Shown here: positions 48,505 to 60,600 of the stretch, in pieces | Layout: each line of letters starts with the position of its first letter | Numbering within the stretch: position 1 is the first letter of the stretch | Assembly: GCA_947179155.2 (NCBI GenBank) | Contig: OX359282.1 | Span: forward strand, 24,844,510 to 24,908,509 | Source of the DNA: Hedera helix | Lineage: Eukaryota > Streptophyta > Magnoliopsida > Apiales > Araliaceae | Length of the DNA stretch: 64,000 nt | Reading direction: 5' to 3' | Notes under the pieces: generated by a model | What the model was told of the DNA's origin: nothing | Database searches by the model: none | The model's input: the letters and a program-made list of their open reading frames with translations, nothing else | Translations under genes and position numbers: made by a program

Positions 48505-51500
48505 ACCTCCCCTTCTTATGAAATTTCGTCCCCGAAATTGACGTACCTGACATATCGAAGAGGTAAGGATACTTAGATTTCATCTTAGATTCTAGCTCCC
48601 AGGTCATTTCCTCAATATCTTGGTTCCTCCATAAAACCTTAACTTGAGGTATAACCTTTGAGCGTAGGATCTGCTCCTTCTTATCTAGGATCTTAACAGG
48701 TACCTCCTCGTACGTTAAATCCTCTGCTATAACATCTGATTCTAACTCAATGACGTGGTTTGGGTCCTTCACATATTTACGTAACATAGATATGTGAAAA
48801 ACGTTATGGATGCGAGACATACTTGGTGGTAGGGCTAGTCTGTAGGCTACGGTTCCTATTCGATCGAGGATTTCAAATGGGCCAATAAATTGAGGGTTGA
48901 GCTTTCCTCTCTTTCTGAATCTCGTAACCCCTTTCCATGGAGAAACACATAAGAATACATGATCTCCGACATTAAAACTTTCGTCTCTCCGATGAAGATC
49001 AACATAACTCTTTTGTTGTTCTTGTGCGGTCTGTATTCATTGTCGGATCATTTGGATATTTTCTGTTGTCAAGCGTACCAACTCGGGTCCCAACAATTTT
49101 TCTTCTCCTACCTCATTCCAACATACTGGAGAGCGACACTTCCTTCCATACAAAGCCTCGAATGGAGCCATGCCTATGCTTGCTTGGTAACTGTTGTTGT
49201 AAAAAAATTCCACCAATGACAAGTACTTATCCTAACTTCCTTTAAAGTCTAGTACACAAAGTCTCAAAAGATCTTCGAGGGTCTGGATCGTCCTTTCCGA
49301 TTGTCCGTCCATTTGAGGATGGTATGCAGAACTAAAACGTAGTTCAGTGCCCATAGCTTTTTGTAGACTGATCTAAAAGCGTGAAGTGAATTTAGGATCT
49401 CGATCAGAAACTATGGAAACTGGCATGCCATGCAATCTTACAATCTCATTTATGTACATACCGGCAAGACGTTCAAGTGAAAAGTTTTCTCGTATAGACA
49501 AGAAATGAGCGGATTTGGTCAATTTATATACGATGACCCAAATTGCATCTAAGCCTTGAGAAACTTTAGGAAGACCCGTCATGAAATCCATATTGATGTG
49601 TTCCCACTTCCATTCGGGAACCTCAAGTGGTTTTAATGGACCCTTAGGTACTTGATGGTCTGCCTTGACACGTTGACAAGTTAGGCACCTTGAGATAAAC
49701 TTTGCAATCTCCTTTTTTATATTGTTCCACCAAAATGTTTGTCGAAGATTTCGATACATCTTGGTACCCTCTGGGTGGATTGCAAACAGTGTGTTGTGTG
49801 CCTCCATTGTGATTTTATGCTTTAATTCAGGATCGTTAGGAACACAGAGTTGAGAGTTAACTCGAAGTATTCATTTCTCATCGATTCTTGCCTCAGGAAT
49901 AGCACATTCTTGTACTTTCTTCATCATATTCATCAGCTCCAGATCAGTAGCTTGAGCAGCTTTAATTTTATCGATTAAAACTGGTTCTACTCGTACGTGT
50001 GCAATCTTCAAGTGGGTCATTGGTGTTTTTAGCTCTATCCCCATCTTTTGCAAGTCGTACAAAATACGCTTTTGTGTTTTCAGTAGTGCACTTGTACTCG
50101 CATAAGATCTTCTTTTCAAAGCGTCAGCTACAACGTTCGCCTTTCCCGGATGATACTGGATTGTGTGGTCATAATCCTTCAACAGCTCAAGCCAACGTCG
50201 TTGTCGCATGTTGAGTTCCTTCTGGGTGAAGAAATAGTTGAGACTTTTATGATCTGTATAGATATCCACTTTTTCTCCGTACAAGTAGTGTCTCTAGATC
50301 TTCAATGCGAAAACGATTGCTGCCAACTCTAGATCATAAGTAGGATAATTTTTCTCATAATATTTGAGTTGTTGAGAGGCATAGGCTATACCTTTCCATG
50401 TTGCATAAGGACACAGCCTAGACCTTTGCCTGAAGCATCGCTGTAGATAACAAATTCTCCTAATCTTGATGGTATGGTTAGAATAGGAGCTGAAATAAGT
50501 CTCTTCTTGAGTTCTTGAAAACTTTTCTCGCATTCCTCGTCCCATACGAATTTTGTACTTTTTCGAGTCAGCTGAGTTAATGGAGTGGCGATTCGAGAAA
50601 ATCCTTCTACGAATCTCCGATAATAACCAGCTAAGCCCAGAAAACTTCAAACTTCAGTTACTGACCGAGGTTGCTCCTAATTTAATATTACTTCGATCTT
50701 TGCAGGATCAACTGATATTGCCTTACTAGAAATCACATGCCCAAGGAACGTGACTTCCTCAAGCCAAAACTCACACTTCGTCAGTTGGCATACAACTTGT
50801 TCTCACGTATCTTTTGGAGTATTAATCTCAAGTGTTGTTCATGATCCTCACGACTCTTGGAGTATATGAGAATGTCATCAATAAAGACAACTACAAAATG
50901 ATTCAAATGTTCCTTGAATATTCGGTTCATCATGTTCATGAAAGCTGCAGGAGCATTAGTTAGTCCAAAAGGCATGACTAAGAACTCATAATGCCCATAA
51001 CGAGTTCTGAAAGCAGTCTTTGGAATGTCCTCAGCTTTAACCTTTAACTGATGATATCCAGAACGGAGATCAATCTTTGAGAAATGTTGAGCACCTTGTA
51101 ATTGATCAAACATGTCATCAATCCGAGGTAACGGGTACTTGTTTTTTATGGTGACATGGTTCAATTCTCGGTAATCAATGCACAATCTCATACTCCCGTC
51201 TTTCTTCTTCACAAATAGAATAGGAGTACCATAAAGTGATGCACTCGGACGAATGAAACCGGTATCCAACAATTCCTGTAGTTGGACTTTTAACTCTTGA
51301 AGTTTAATGGGAGCCATTCGGTATGGAGCTTTGGAAATGGGCTTGGTATCGGGTTCAAGATCAATACAAAATTCAATTTCACGGTTTGGGGGTAAGCCAG
51401 GAAGTTCCTCAGAAAAAACGTCAGGAAACTCATTAACAATGAGAGTATCATTCAAGTTTGACGTGTTTTTGTTCAAATAAGTGATATGAGCTAAAAAGGT

Positions 51501-52559
51501 TTGACATCCATTTTTCAATAAACAAATGGCTTTATGACTAGAAATAACAGTTATAAATTTTAATGGTTTAGTTGCTTGAATTTGCATGACAGGTTGATTA
51601 GGAATATGAAAACTAATAATCTTATGAAAACAATCAATTTTAGCATGATGGGTAGTCAATCAATCAATTCTTAAAATCACATCAAATTCATTCATCTCCA
51701 AAGAAATAAGGTCAACAGGTAATGTGAGGTTGTTGATTTGAACTAGGCAAGATTTATAGACAGTAGATGTAATGGTCATTTCTCCTAATGGGGTTTCAAC
51801 TGATAAGTCAAAGTCTAAGTTTTTCGAAGTCAAATTTAAACGTTAAGCACACGTATGTGAGATAAAAGAATGGGTAGAGCAAGTATCTAACATGGCATAA
51901 ACTTCATAAGAATTTATAAATAGCTTGCCGGTTATCACTTCATTCGGTTCTTGACTGTTATCGTCAAATCGAATCCCGAATACTTCATTCAGATCTTCAA
52001 GTATTTCAACCATGGGAATACTACTAAATAATTCTCTAACGAACTGTTTCTCGGAGTCCTCAACTTCATCAGTAGTAACGTACCAATGATTTCTATAAGA
52101 ATAGTATTTTCGATAGACTGCAGTTTCCACGATAGCTACTAACTTAACCTGAATTCCTCTAAATTGTAATGTCCAAAAGTTTAGAAACATCATTTTTAAA
52201 TAATCTTGAAAATCATAGCTGGAACACCATAAATCCCAAAGACTGATATGAAAAGTACATATATTCTGATCCTTTGTTATAGAGCATAACCAGGTAATAT
52301 AACTCTCCCAATTAGTGAGCAGTTTAAAGGCAATAATTTCCACAAGTTCATTACATCCTTTAATTGCTTCTAAGAACGGATCTGTTACGACTGTAGTAGG
52401 GCTTTCACCTTCATCCTTCCTGGATAGAACACGAATAAATTTTGCCTTAGGCAAAAGAATTAACTCTGAGTTTGTAGAAGAATTGTTTGTGGCCTCTTGA
52501 TTCTCAGCTATATTGGCTTCGGGTACTCCATAGTTAACTTCCTGATTTTTAAATGCCAT
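48505..52559 (-). pseudogene. Broken gag-pol of the G2 gypsy element
   Basis: Minus-strand relics in normal order. 52559-51843: a 238-aa frame with no recognisable gag domain or zinc knuckle, ending in a protease-like LDTCSTHSFIS where the usual DTG is DTC. About 51840-51660: rest of the protease, with a stop after RID. 51659-50781: reverse transcriptase with FIDDILIYS intact. 50650-49871: RNase H in two frames (TDHKSL, VVADAL). 49807-49373: integrase zinc and core (CLTCQ, NMDFMTGLP, SDRDPKFTSRF). 49222-49037: YGRKCRSPVCW. 48820-48505: chromodomain-like tail with VLWRNQDIEEMTWE. At least several stops and frameshifts separate these blocks. The polypurine tract lies at 48505-48520. Confidence 0.9.
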
Positions 52560-52744
52560 ATTTAACTGTGGTCACAAAATAATTGTTAGTTTAAACAAAC
52601 TGACTCATCACTTCTTGTTCCTACATTCAAATCGATTTATTAGATAACAAAATCTAATTTAGGCAGGACACACTAGTGATTGATTATATTCATCTCACCC
52701 CTCTTAGTTCTAACCCCAGATCTCCATTAAGACCATATCCCTAA

Positions 52745-52757
52745 GCTCTGACGCCAA
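52745..52757 (-). promoter_or_regulatory. Primer binding site of the G2 element
   Basis: Minus-strand TTGGCGTCAGAGC, directly after the LTR end GTGTCACA. It resembles the initiator tRNA-Met site TGGTATCAGAGC with two changes. Confidence 0.75.
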
Positions 52758-52758
52758 C

Positions 52759-55700
52759 TGTGACACCCCTAAATCTGGGCCCACAGAGCCCAAACTTGAG
52801 TTGTCAGAAGACTACAACAAAATTATTACAAAGTAGAACAACGTTCAACAATACAGTGTATAATAATACACAACTAAGTCTTTACTATTATTATCACACT
52901 ATTTTACAACACGTGAAGACTACGATAGCTATTCCTCGGACTCTCACTCCATTCCCCGGCTAGACCCAGCTACGTTCTCATTTCTTGTTGAAAAACAATG
53001 GAACAAAAGAAATGGTGAGCTCAAATAGCCTAGTAAAGAATATCATGAATAAGATAATGACAAATAAATTATCATTAGCCTTCAACAGTTGAGTTTTTGA
53101 TAGAATACAATAGACTACAAGGTTTATATCAAAAACTGTAGTTAAATTCTTGAACAACGTTCAAATCAATAATAGCAGCGGAATGAGCAATCTATTAGAA
53201 GAATAATGCAGACTATAATGTTCACTCGCTTCTCTTTTTAGGAAAAATATCAACTTTTATCATCTGAAATACCATTAGTCAAGATAATACTAATTCACAT
53301 TTCCTGGTCATAATCATGCAGATCAACAGTTCATCTTTGCACTACGAGCCAAAGACATTCAATATAACACCAACGGTCATGATTATACCAGATTCAGCCT
53401 TTGGTCATAATCATATCAAACAACAGTTCATCTTTGCACTACGGGCCAAAGATATTCAATATAACACTAACGGTCATGATTATACCAGATTCAGCCTTTG
53501 GTCATAATCATACCAAACAACAGTTCATCTTTGCACTACGGGCCAAAGAGAACATTCACCACATGCCATAAAAGAAACCGAATAGATGTATCGCCTTTAA
53601 CCTATTATATCGCCTTTAACCTATCATCTGTTCAACAATTATATCGCATCTGTGCCCCCGACCACAGATATTCATAACAACTTGATTTTGGATGATTAGA
53701 ATGATATAAATGATGAACAGAAGAAACAGGATAAACAATATGTATCAGAAGTTTACTTTGTGCAGATTCAAATAATGTCCAAATTGTCAACATGATGTGG
53801 AGTGAAATTCAAAAATGATATTCAAGATCCACAGTTCAGAATAACGGTTACAGTTCAATAGAAAGGTTCACGTAAATAGGAAGGTTCAATTGAAATGATG
53901 AGGTGCAACTATTATGGAACATATAATATTTTCAGGAATTATAGAAGCAATAGTTCCATAATAAGTTTCGATTTAGGTGTATGAAAGAAAATAATATCCC
54001 TTACCGTAGCTGGTTTAATTAACAAAAGGTGAAGGAAATTAATATCCCTTACCATAGTAAGTTTGAATAATGGAAGATGAAAAAGATGGTACCCCTTATG
54101 AGTATAAAGGAAAATAATATCACTTACGAATATGAAAGAAAATGGTATTGCAAACGAATATGGAATAAAAGTGTCATGTGATAATTCGTGTAAATAAATT
54201 ATTTCCACAAGAGACAAATAAGAAATGAATACAAAGAGTAATTCACCAAACATGCAGTAATCTGCGTAGTCAGGTTATTCTCAGAGATTAATAAGGAATA
54301 AATACGAAAGGTTATTCACCAACAGGCGGTAATCCGCGTCGTAAGGTTATTCCCACAATTTAATAAAAATTAAATACGAAGAGTTATTCACCAAACAGGC
54401 GATAATCCGCGTAGTAAGGTTATTCTCAGAGATTAATAAGGAATGAATACGAAAGGTTATTCACCAACAAGCGGTACTCCGCGCTGTAAGGTTATTCCCA
54501 CAAATTAATACATGAAAATATTTGGCACATCTTATGAGTAAGAAAGAAACGATATTATTTTCGAGAATCAAATAATGATAATCCCTTACCGTAGTAAGTT
54601 TAAATAATAGAATATGAAAGAAGATGATATTCCTTACCTTAACACGTGATTGGATATTGATTTAAATGAGGTTGATTAACTTGAACAGTACACGTACACT
54701 TATAGATCTTTACAAATACTCAAGATGACTTAAGCACACTTAGAGAGAACTTACACAAGAAGTATTTAGAGAGTGAAAGAAAGAACAAGTAAGGAAATTT
54801 ATGAAAAATCATTAAGTTAAGGCCTCTATTTATAGCCAAAAATCTTATCATAACCAAGATTTCCTAATTTAATCTAAACCGTTCATTTCAAGATAATGTT
54901 TAATTCATACCATTCATTTCATCTTTTAAGATTTCTTTAATCTAAACCACTCATTTAAAGATCATCTTTTAATCTATACCATCCATTTCAAATTCTATAT
55001 TATCTTTAATCTATACCATTCATTTCATCTTTTAAGATTTCTTAATCTAAACCATTCATATAAAGATCATCTTTTAATCTACACCATCATTTCAAATTCT
55101 ATATTATCTTTAATCTATACCATTCATTTTATATCATCTAACTTTATATTATAAACAAATAACTTTATCAATTCAATTATTCAATAATAATTCACACTTA
55201 TTCATTATTATGACTAATTGTTATAAATACAGTGTAGTTGGCTCTCTGAGTTAGATATCAAGTCAATTAATTAATGAAATACAACTGTTTAAATAACACC
55301 ATAATAGAGATAACAATAATGCAGAAAGTATGTAAAAGAAAGAATACGTTACTGTGTCATGACAATTATTGATTCAATAATGTGAATTACTGTGCATATG
55401 CTACTGTGACAATTATCAGTTTAATAACATGAATTATTGTGAATGTGACAATAAAGTCAAATATTGTACGATAACCACTTTATCAGTTTAATAATACGAA
55501 ACACTGTGTAGTGCCGTGTGCTACTGTGCAATACCGTATGTTACTTGTAATACCGTATATTACTATTATTTTACCACCGGATATTTTAACAATTAAAAGT
55601 GATAGTACCATTGACCATTTAAAAATTGTTTATGTCATTTTCTATATCTGACAATTATTCTTTGTGGGGTCCACCAGTGATTGGTTCGTACGGCGCCGTC

Positions 55701-55881
55701 GTACGAATATTCCCCGACAGAACGAATATTCCCCGACCAAACGAATATTGTCCGACATAATATAATTTACACATAACATCTTTAACTTTTAACTTTATCA
55801 ATTTAACCACTTACTGTTTCATGAATATATGTATAAAGAAAAAAATTAAATTTTATATTTCATAAAATTCGGGGTCTTACA
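52759..55881 (-). repeat. Right (5') LTR of the G2 element
   Basis: TGTGACACCCCTAAATC...GGGGTCTTACA, 3123 bp. It contains about three units of a 105-bp repeat (53307-53560; each with a tcatctttgcactacg core) and four units of a 64-bp repeat (54239-54515; each with gttattcaccaa and a GCGG-taat-CCGC hairpin). Confidence 0.92.
54239..54515. repeat. 64-bp LTR minisatellite, four units
   Basis: Units read (g)ttattcaccaaacaggcg.taatccgcg.gtaaggttattc. The same unit is present about four times at 39795-40075, twice at 1205-1330 and once at 47080-47130, so copy number varies among otherwise similar LTRs. Confidence 0.85.
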
Positions 55882-56159
55882 ATATACAACTCGAAACTAT
55901 GATCGTATACAACTAAGAGGTTAAAATCTTTAACCTAAACTATGTGTTATGTGATTAGTAAAACTTGAATTAAGCTTTTAAATGTGTTATGTGAATTATT
56001 TATGTGTAGGATTTTGTGTTTTGGTTTGAGTAGTTAACTTTAACACTTATTCAAAATCAGAAGTCAATTTAAGGCAAAAACTTAAATTGGGAAAAAAGTT
56101 AAAACCTAAACCCTAAACCCTAGAAAATAATCTAGGCCCTCGAGCAAAACGTGAAGGTC

Positions 56160-56800
56160 AAATTGACATTCTGTTTCAAGATGCATCCTTCCTACGCTTT
56201 AAAAATACGTAATAGTCAGTAAAAAAAATTTCTCGAAAAACGTGTAAAAGCACTATTTATGAATAAACATTTTTCATTCGTTTGATCGTTTCTTTCAACT
56301 GTAGGACTTCTTGTATTTCACGATATAGTGTTAATATGAGGTTTAGATGACAGGGAACCAATATCATTTTTTAGAGAAAAAGACGAAAAAGACATGATTT
56401 ACGAGAAAACGTTTGTCGTCTTTTTGAACATTCTTTTCAACGTCTGGACTTTTTCCATTTCACGATATAGCATTTAAACGGGGAATTGATACCAGGGAGC
56501 CACTGATATTTTCCCCAAAATAAAACGTAAATCTCTCTTCAAACGAAAACGTTTTTCATTTTTGATCAAACCGTTGATGGATATGCAACACCGGTGCGTA
56601 ATAAGTAATAAAATATTATCTCGAAAAGTGTGTCGGGAATAAGACGAAATAGACAAAAGACAAAAATAAATATTATTTTTGACTTTTTTATCGTTTAAGC
56701 ATATTTTGAGAAATGGTAGTCGAAAATCCTATACACCAAAAAACGTGTCAAGTCTGTTGGACTTCCGACTTTACAAAATAGTGTTTATTCGGAACAAAAC
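56160..56800. repeat. Degenerate tandem repeat, about 140-bp and longer periods
   Basis: tttcacgatatag occurs at about 56315 and 56458, each preceded by a ttcttttcaac/ttctttcaact...ggact segment and followed by a ca-ggga-ccaatat/ca-ggga-ccactgatat segment. A third, weaker unit ends at about 56790. cgtaata...tctcgaaaa recurs about 390 bases apart. Confidence 0.65.
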
Positions 56801-57231
56801 TTTATAATATCAAACTTTTAAATCAGTTTAGGTCAATGTAACGGGTAGACTTAGAAATGAACTAGAATTAGTTAAGGATGAACTAATTTCGGTTGAGATG
56901 TAACTGAGTTAGATATAACTGGGTTAGGAACCTAATTAGGAACAAAACCTAGTTTCAAACTAACTAAGCTTATTAAATAGTTAACCTAATCTAGTTGATA
57001 TGAAACAAGGTTAGATGACATTTAGTTAAAATGAAACTATGTTATATGAAACCTAGTTGGAATCGAACTAGGTTAGGATAACTAGATTACCATTTAACCT
57101 AATTAGTAATTAATTAAATTAAACCTAAATAGGATTAAGTTTAATTAAACAAAAGATTAACCTAAATTACAAGTTAATCCAATTGGTGATTTAATAACCT
57201 AATTAAACTAGGTTTATTGCTAATTAACCTA

Positions 57232-57311
57232 AGCATGATTAAGCTAGATTATAAAAAGGACTAAACTAACTAGCATGACTAAGCTAGATTATCAAAAGGA
57301 CTAAACTAACC
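57232..57311. repeat. 40-bp tandem duplication
   Basis: agcatgaytaagctagatta followed by tmaaaaggactaaactaac occurs twice back to back (57232-57271, 57272-57311) with only a few differences. Confidence 0.9.
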
Positions 57312-57678
57312 TTGATCAAGCTTGGTAAATGACCATGCCTACCCCTCAATTACTTGGTTAATTTACCAACAAAACAAGCCCTAACACTATTCCTTTGGTA
57401 GGCTAAGTGTTGGACCAATGAGAGGCTAAACCATTAAAATGGCCTTAAACCTTGATCATAAAAGCTTGATCATTGCAAACATTTAATGGCCTTAAACCAT
57501 TAGCATTGCCGTCCAAATCAAGGAGGAAAGGGTGATGCACCTTTGCCTAGCTTAGCTTGTAAGTAATGGCTTAATGACCCTTATGCCCTAGACTTTGCTT
57601 GCCTATAAATACCAAGCTATGTCTTCATTAATTCTCACCATAGTTAAAGAGCAAAAATCAAATTTTATAGAGAGAGTT

Positions 57679-60600
57679 TGTAACGCCCCGGAAATCCCCG
57701 TGCTAGCCACAACGGATCCCGTGCGTTAGTGTACAACCTCGTACTTAAATCCACAATATATCTCAATAATATAATTGATTAAACTAGTTTATTTTAGAGC
57801 TATTACAATCTCATTCTATTCCAGAATCGCAATCTTTAAATATTTTTATTTCACTTTCTGATCATATTAATAATAACCTAACATACCAACCTGTCACCCC
57901 TATACAAAAAGAACAACATCTGAAAATGATTTAAAATAATCCATACATGTTTTCCTAACATTTAAGTTTGCTAATCTATAGCACAATTAAGACATAAATA
58001 TCTTCACAAGTAATACCCACAGAGATAATTTATTTTATCACAGGGTTTTACTATAAAAGCACCTACGTTTCAATCTCGTTGACTCGTTACTCAATCTTCA
58101 TCTTCGCCTCTACCAAAGTAATCAGCTTCCTCAAGCTTTTCTGTAATGTTTTGTTTTAACCAAGAGTGAGCACGACGGCTCAGCAAGTCTAACAGTTTCA
58201 CATAACACATAAACATATTTTAACATGCTTCATGCATCTCATGCTTTGCAATGACTACGTATCTCATGCATATCATGCTTTGCATTTACTTTATGATTCA
58301 TGCTATTCATGCATGTCATTTACAATTTCATACAATTCAATATAGAACAATTATCTTAATCAGCTACTGCATATCAACAGTTTATTTCAACTTGTATCCC
58401 AAAAGCACATTAACACATTATTGCACATAATAATATATGCACACATAATAATTTTATAATATTCTAAATCATGCACATAATGCAACACGTTCTGAAAAAC
58501 TTGCCTGGACTTGCATAACCAGCTTACGCTAATCTTTCATGTTCCTTGCACCACCTACACGGTATGTGAGATCAACGGTGCACAATATCAATCAAAGTTT
58601 GACTCAATACTAAATCTTATTTTAAAGATATTTATTTCTTCTTATCGTCCCCTTTATTTAATAGGGTTAATTTCATATTTTAGTCTCTCTTTAACTTGAC
58701 TCAGTGTTTCATATTCAACACCATAAATCTTTTGTATGAAAATATGCAGTTCTGACATTTATTAATGTCACTGCATTAATGCATAAACCTTATTTCTGTT
58801 TAGGTCCAACAACTAATTAGTCACTAATGGACCATACCCTTTGTTTAACTTAATCACATAATTTAACTCGACAACTTATCATAATATTATCCATCTCGAA
58901 AAATATTTTAAATCTTACTATCAATTAGTAATAACTTATAATGTTATTTAATTGTTAAATAACGCATTAAATAATCATTACTATTATTAATTCCTTTTTA
59001 ATAATAGTTTACCTTAATCAGTATTATTAATCTTTTAGTAATAATTTAAATTGCTTGCTAGTATTATTACACTTTAATAATATTTTAATTGACTTCTCAT
59101 TGTTATTAATTATTTTAATAATAATTTAATTGTTCATCAATACTATTAATCACTTAATAATATTTGAAATCCTCGGGTATCATCAATAATTATTTAATAA
59201 TGATTGAACCCATAACTATTATTATTCAATAGTTAATTACTTGTTAAACAATATTATTAATTCTTTAATAATATTTTAAATCTTTATTTATGATTATTAT
59301 TTATTTAATAATGATATAACTCTTAACTATTATTATTTAATAGTTAATTAAATGCTAAACAATATTATTAATCTTTTAATAATATTTTAAATAATGTCAT
59401 ATCATTATTAATTATTGAATAATGATTTAATTCTTAACTATTATCATTTAATAGTTAATCAATAATATTATCAATATATTTTAATTACTTAATAATCTTC
59501 TTTCGATTAAGTAATAATTTATTTCACTTAATTACCATTTAATTATTATTTAATATGAATTAAATAATAATTAATTAATTAATTATCCGTACTCATTATT
59601 TAATATTAATTAAATAATAAACACTTATATTATTAACTCCAATATCCTTTGATTACTATTTAATATATTAAATAGTAAGCAATTAACTCTTTTTAATTAT
59701 TATTCAATGTTAATTAAATAATAATTAATTTATTAATTATCTTTATTTATTATTTACTCTTAACTAAATAATAAATAATTAGTTTAAACACTTTCTCAAA
59801 AATTAATTACTATTTAATATCAATTAAATAATAATTACATAGTTACTTCCTTTATTTACTATTTAATTATCAATTAAATAATAATTAATTATTTTCCTTC
59901 ATTAAATAATATGATATAATTTAAATATCATATTTATTATTTAATAATAATTTTCTTCAATTATTAGTTAATTAACATCTAACTAGTGTACATTATCACC
60001 TCAAAAAGTATTAAAAATACTTTTTCTTTTATTTAACCTTACTTACTATTTAATACAACATGAATAATAAGTAAGTAGGGTGATTAACATTTTTCCAGCA
60101 TTTAAAAATACAATTAACAATTTTTCATGTAATTAGTTAGCTTTAATCATTTAATAATTATAGAAATTACCAAATGATATAAAATTTCAGATTTTAAATT
60201 TTTATAATATTCTTTATAAAATTACAAACATTTTCTTTTTTGTAACCAACCCAAGAACCGGCCTAAAAATGCCCGAACCGGCCCCACCTAGAAATTATGA
60301 AAAACCGAAAAAAACCGAACCGGCCGATTTTTCCCCAAAAATAGGCAGATTACTTTTGGCCGTTTTCGAATTTGGGGTCTCTTCCTAAAACTTGAATATC
60401 TTGAGTTCTACAACTCCGATGGAGTTCTACTTTATATCGTTGCGTTCGTATCTTCTCGAACTAAAATTTTCTGTTATCAAACATCAAATTTGGATTTGTT
60501 TTGGTTACTGAAATTGGCTCCAAACCGGACTGTTGTGCACAGCCCTAAAAACAGTGGAGTGTTTTGGTAGAAAATCCATAACTCGCTCATTTTAAATCGG

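Larger units (their letters stand above)
45659..55881 (-). mobile_element. Complete but decayed Ty3/gypsy element (family G2), TSD ATATA
   Basis: LTRs 45659-48504 and 52759-55881 flank a 4.25-kb internal region. Perfect 5-bp duplications ATATA lie at 45654-45658 and 55882-55886. It reads on the minus strand: polypurine tract by the left LTR, primer site by the right LTR, pol fragments between. The LTRs together are longer than the internal region. Gag is largely missing and pol is broken by stops and shifts, so it cannot make its own proteins. It is the reference copy that defines LTR borders for the other G2 LTRs in the window. Confidence 0.93.
55887..57678. other. Non-coding, repeat-rich DNA with a promoter-like end
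   Basis: No supportable gene. 56160-56800 is tandemly repeated (separate entry). 56840-57230 is packed with aactagg/aacctaat motifs in both orientations. 57601-57678 has a TATA-like gcctataaatacc followed by a purine-rich agagagag, as in LTR leaders, so an older LTR may lie here, but I found no ends. Confidence 0.4.

Noticed and set aside
53307..53560. Regularly spaced repeats that could suggest a CRISPR-like array
   Set aside because: Units are contiguous 105-bp tandem repeats without unique spacers, shared by several plant retrotransposon LTRs.
56108..56126. Telomere-like ctaaaccctaaaccctag
   Set aside because: Only about two and a half TTTAGGG units; too short for a telomere or a firm interstitial telomeric array.
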